Shown: piece after piece, positions 32,402 to 34,657 of the stretch
Numbering within the stretch: position 1 is the first letter of the stretch
How the letters are laid out: each line of letters begins with the position of its first letter
Assembly (NCBI GenBank): GCA_035275845.1
Contig: DATEMD010000144.1
Location: 1-34,657 of the forward strand
DNA from: REEB95 sp035275845
Lineage (GTDB): Bacteria > Pseudomonadota > Alphaproteobacteria > ATCC43930 > CGMCC-115725
Length of the DNA: 34,657 nt
Direction of reading: 5' to 3'
Made by a program: the position numbers and the translations under genes
Notes under the pieces: generated by a model
What the model was told of the DNA's origin: nothing
What the model saw: the letters and a program-made list of their open reading frames with translations, nothing else
Database searches by the model: none

Positions 32402-33829
32402 TTACTGGACGATCTCACCGTGCAAGGCGAGGTCGAGACCGTCGCGTTCGACCTCTTCCTCGACGCGCAGGCCCATGACCACGTCGATCACCTTGAGCAG
32501 GATGAGCGTGACCACGGCGTCGTAGGCAATGACGATGACGATGCCGATCGCCTGGTTCACGACCTGCATGGCATTGCCCTCGATCAGGCCGGCCGTGCCG
32601 CCATACTGCTGGATGGCGAAGACGCCGGTCAGCAGCGCGCCGGTGATGCCGCCGACCGCATGCACGCCGAAGGCGTCCAGCGTATCGTCGTAACCGAAGG
32701 CGTGCTTGAGACCGGTTGCGCCCCAGTAGCAGATCACGCCGGCCGCGCCGCCGATCACCAACGCGCCGACCGGACCGACGAAGCCCGAAGCCGGCGTAAT
32801 CGCGACCAGTCCGGCGACGGCGCCGGAGCAGATGCCAACGACGGTGGGCTTACCACGCAGCGCCCATTCGACGACCATCCAGGTCAGGCCCGCCATCGCG
32901 GTAGCGATCTGCGTCACGGTCATGGCCATGCCGGCCTGCATGCCGGCCGAAACCGCCGAACCGGCATTGAAGCCGAACCAGCCGACCCACAGCAGCGAGG
33001 CGCCGATGAAGGTCAGCACGACATTGTGCGCCGGCCCGGTATCCTTGCGCTTGCCGAGCATCAACGCCGTCATCAAGCCGGCGACGCCGGCATTGATATG
33101 AACGACCGTGCCGCCGGCGAAGTCGAGAACTTTGACGTAAGCGGCGTCGTTGCTGCTGTTGAGGAAGCCGTCCGGTCCCCACACCCAGTGCGCGACCGGC
33201 GCGTAGACGACGGTCGCCCACAGCGCGATAAACACGCACATCGACGAGAACTTCATGCGTTCGGCGAACGAACCGGCGATCAGCGCCGGCGTGATGATCG
33301 CGAACGTCATCTGGAAGCACATGTAGACGGTCTCGGGAATCGTCGGCGCCAGCGAATTGGGATTGCCGGTGTTGTTCGAGATGTCGCTGAGGATGCCTTG
33401 CAGGAACGTGCGATCGAGGCCGCCGATGAACGGTGTGCCGGCGCGGAACGCGAAGCTGTAATTGCACACGGCCCACAGCACGGTCACCAGACAGGTGATG
33501 AAGAAGCTCGTCATCACCGTATCGCCGACATTCTTCTTGCGGACCATGCCGCCATAGAACAGGCCGAGGCCCGGCACGGTCATCATCAGCACCAGCGCGA
33601 CCGACGCCAGCATCCAGGCGCTGTCGCCGGAATCGGGCGTGCATTTCTCGAGCACTTTGCCGCCGCAAGCGGGCGGTGCCGCCGGCGCGGCAGCGGCCGG
33701 TGCCGGCGTCGCGGGCGCGGCTTGTTGCGCGTGCGCCGCCATCAGCGGCAGTACCAGCACGAAAGCGATGACCGGCAGCAGCCGGAGAGCGCTTCGAATC
33801 CGTGAAGCGAACGGCGAATTCCAAAGCAT
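32402..33829 (-). CDS. amtB: ammonium transporter AmtB
   Basis: AmtB conducts ammonium across the inner membrane as a trimer. The 475-residue protein has a signal peptide (about 1-34, ending AAHA), an alanine/proline-rich periplasmic stretch with a possible disulfide (CGGKVLEKC), and 11 membrane helices. Signatures: DSAWMLASVALVLMMTVPGLGLFYGGMVRKKN, DFAGGTVVHINAG (first pore histidine), and GVHAVGGITGALLTG (second pore histidine). The ATG at 33829 has AAAGG upstream. A sigma-54 promoter precedes it, matching NtrC control under nitrogen limitation. glnK, usually next to amtB, is absent: the next gene upstream is the divergent ubiquinone hydroxylase. Confidence 0.96.
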   Translation of the reverse strand: MLWNSPFASRIRSALRLLPVIAFVLVLPLMAAHAQQAAPATPAPAAAAPAAPPACGGKVLEKCTPDSGDSAWMLASVALVLMMTVPGLGLFYGGMVRKKNVGDTVMTSFFITCLVTVLWAVCNYSFAFRAGTPFIGGLDRTFLQGILSDISNNTGNPNSLAPTIPETVYMCFQMTFAIITPALIAGSFAERMKFSSMCVFIALWATVVYAPVAHWVWGPDGFLNSSNDAAYVKVLDFAGGTVVHINAGVAGLMTALMLGKRKDTGPAHNVVLTFIGASLLWVGWFGFNAGSAVSAGMQAGMAMTVTQIATAMAGLTWMVVEWALRGKPTVVGICSGAVAGLVAITPASGFVGPVGALVIGGAAGVICYWGATGLKHAFGYDDTLDAFGVHAVGGITGALLTGVFAIQQYGGTAGLIEGNAMQVVNQAIGIVIVIAYDAVVTLILLKVIDVVMGLRVEEEVERDGLDLALHGEIVQ

Positions 33830-33895
33830 AGGGTGACACCTTTCCCGATGGGCCAAAGCACGGCTCCCCCCGAGCGGGCGGGCCACCTCTCCGAA

Positions 33896-33911
33896 CTCAA
33901 GATTCGTGCCA
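33896..33911 (-). promoter_or_regulatory. sigma-54 promoter of amtB
   Basis: Read on the minus strand, TGGCACGAATCTTGAG fits the -24/-12 consensus (TGGCACG-N4-TTGCA) at exact spacing, with one departure in the -12 element (TTGA for TTGC). Transcription would begin about 55 bases before the amtB start. Activation by NtrC is expected. Confidence 0.7.
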
Positions 33912-33973
33912 CCCCGGAAAATCGCGTCCGCCGCGGGATTCCAAGCGATTTGCCCTGTGGATAAGCAGGATTT

Positions 33974-33991
33974 GCTGGCTTTTTAGCCAGC
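33974..33991. repeat. inverted repeat GCTGGCT-TTTT-AGCCAGC
   Basis: A perfect 7-bp stem with a 4-base T loop, about 65 bases upstream of the amtB sigma-54 -24 element. It has no T tail following on the plus strand and is not at a gene end, so it is more likely a protein-binding or structural site than a terminator. Confidence 0.4.
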
Positions 33992-34134
33992 CCAACCGTC
34001 GCTGATTATTTTTTAGGCAGGCCCGATTTGGCTGCGGACCTAAGGTGCGACTTCCCATTGTCGCCGACGACGTCGTCGCGTTCGCGATGCCGCTGCGCAT
34101 GGACAGCATCTGGCTTCCCGGCCATTGTCGCGCC

Positions 34135-34657
34135 ATGGCCCGAAGCTCGGAGATGCGTGTCGAAATCGCCGTGGTTGGCGGCGGCTTAGCCGGTGTTACG
34201 TTGGCGCTCGCGGCGGCGGCGGCCGGCCTCGAGGTCGCGCTCATCGACCGTATTCCGGTCGACGCCATGCTGGCGGCCAAGTTCGACGGCCGCACCACCG
34301 CGCTGGCGCACGGCTCGAAGCAGGTGATGGCCGGTCTCGGCGTCTGGGACCAGCTGGCGCCCCATGCCGGCGCGATTCTCGAAATCCGTGTCGCCGACGG
34401 CGGCTCGCCCTTTTTCCTGCATTACGACCACGCCGATATCGGCGATCAGCCGTTGGGCTTCATCGTCGAGAACGTGCTGTTGCGCCGTGTGCTGTACGAG
34501 CGCGCGCGCAGCTTTGGCAATCTGCGCTACATCGCACCGGCGAGCGTGACGCGCGTGAGCGACGCCGGTGCCTATGCCCTGGTCGAGTTCGACGACGGCT
34601 CGCGACTTAAGACAGGCCTCGTCGCCGCCTGCGACGGCCGGAACTCGAAACTGCGCC
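34135..34657 (+). CDS. UbiH/UbiF/COQ6-family FAD monooxygenase, 5' part (cut by window end)
   Basis: The visible 174 codons encode the N-terminal half of a flavin-dependent ring hydroxylase of ubiquinone biosynthesis. The FAD-binding IAVVGGGLAGVTLALAAAAAGLEVALID is followed by FDGRTTALAHGSKQVMAGLGVWDQL, a family segment (R/T/A motif), GFIVENVLLRRVL, and the second FAD/NADH motif region AACDGRNSKLR at the window end. It should act at the membrane face on a polyprenyl phenol; which carbon it hydroxylates cannot be told (UbiH, UbiF, UbiI or the alphaproteobacterial UbiL are all possible). The start is uncertain: ATG at 34135 is used; in-frame ATGs at 34087, 34099 and 34153 also exist and none has a good ribosome-binding site. 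Confidence 0.88.
   Translation, partial: MARSSEMRVEIAVVGGGLAGVTLALAAAAAGLEVALIDRIPVDAMLAAKFDGRTTALAHGSKQVMAGLGVWDQLAPHAGAILEIRVADGGSPFFLHYDHADIGDQPLGFIVENVLLRRVLYERARSFGNLRYIAPASVTRVSDAGAYALVEFDDGSRLKTGLVAACDGRNSKLR

Larger units (their letters stand above)
33830..34134. other. intergenic region between divergent amtB and ubiH-like genes
   Basis: About 305 bases with no credible gene. It holds the amtB sigma-54 promoter (33896-33911), a perfect inverted repeat GCTGGCT-TTTT-AGCCAGC (33974-33991), an AT-rich stretch (34003-34015) and a TGCGGACCTAAGGTGCG segment (34033-34049) that weakly resembles an NtrC site. In other alphaproteobacteria a PII gene (glnK) often lies in this position; no trace of it can be seen. 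Confidence 0.6.

Noticed and set aside
32420..33805. 461-codon plus-strand open frame opposite amtB
   Set aside because: Rich in Asp, His, Arg and Gln with no domain; the complement of a membrane-protein gene typically gives this pattern.
34033..34049. NtrC binding site TGCGGACCTAAGGTGCG
   Set aside because: Only one half resembles the TGCACC/GGTGCA consensus and the spacing is off; not strong enough for a feature.
34125..34610. 161-codon plus-strand frame at the right end
   Set aside because: Out of frame with the UbiH-family protein at 34135, whose FAD-binding motif and family segments are clear; it is an arginine-rich shadow.

Overview
The window is a GC-rich (mid-60s percent G+C by eye), densely coded stretch of chromosome from an alphaproteobacterium. 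The type of organism is inferred from the gene content and order: mutS-glnD divergent from phoR-pstCAB-phoU-phoB, an orphan CenR/OtpR-like regulator, and the ubiH-like / amtB / ftsK / lolA / xthA neighbourhood. A Rhodospirillales-like host fits, but genus cannot be read from the sequence. There are 25 credible genes, two cut by the window edges. I see no rRNA, tRNA, CRISPR array, insertion sequence or phage gene.

Layout. 1-157: 5' end of a secreted protein (minus strand). 158-755: long non-coding leader with a heat-shock (sigma-32) promoter and a structured 5' UTR for dnaK. 756-3889: dnaK and dnaJ, separated by a terminator-like hairpin. 3999-6058: a multi-pass membrane protein and a CynX-type MFS permease. 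6065-11565 (minus): mutS then glnD. 11694-17337: phoR and, behind a Pho box, pstC-pstA-pstB-phoU-phoB with overlapping start and stop codons; pstS is not here. 17378-18166: a second membrane protein that looks paralogous to the one at 3999. 18176-20146 (minus): class A penicillin-binding protein. 20290-21216 (minus): family 2 glycosyltransferase, divergent from an orphan OmpR-type regulator (21385-22074), followed by a small unknown protein.

22626-29777 (minus): lolA and xthA, which are usually close neighbours in alphaproteobacteria, are separated by a five-gene accessory block: a class I glutamine-amidotransferase-like peptidase, an alpha/beta hydrolase, a short-chain dehydrogenase, a PaaA-like diiron protein and a 189-residue protein of unknown function. 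Immediately after xthA, and translationally coupled to it, lies a lone CoA-binding (acetyl-CoA synthetase alpha-type) subunit. The PaaA-like gene has its own promoter overlapped by a perfect palindrome. This is the most unusual part of the window and the best candidate for an undescribed pathway.

29862-34657: ftsK, then amtB (minus) behind a good sigma-54 promoter but without a neighbouring glnK, and the 5' part of a UbiH-family ubiquinone hydroxylase (plus).

The recognisable core covers protein folding, mismatch and base-excision repair, nitrogen sensing (GlnD, AmtB), phosphate sensing and uptake, cell-wall synthesis and chromosome segregation. Regulatory sites in the DNA (sigma-32, Pho box, sigma-54) match the genes they precede.
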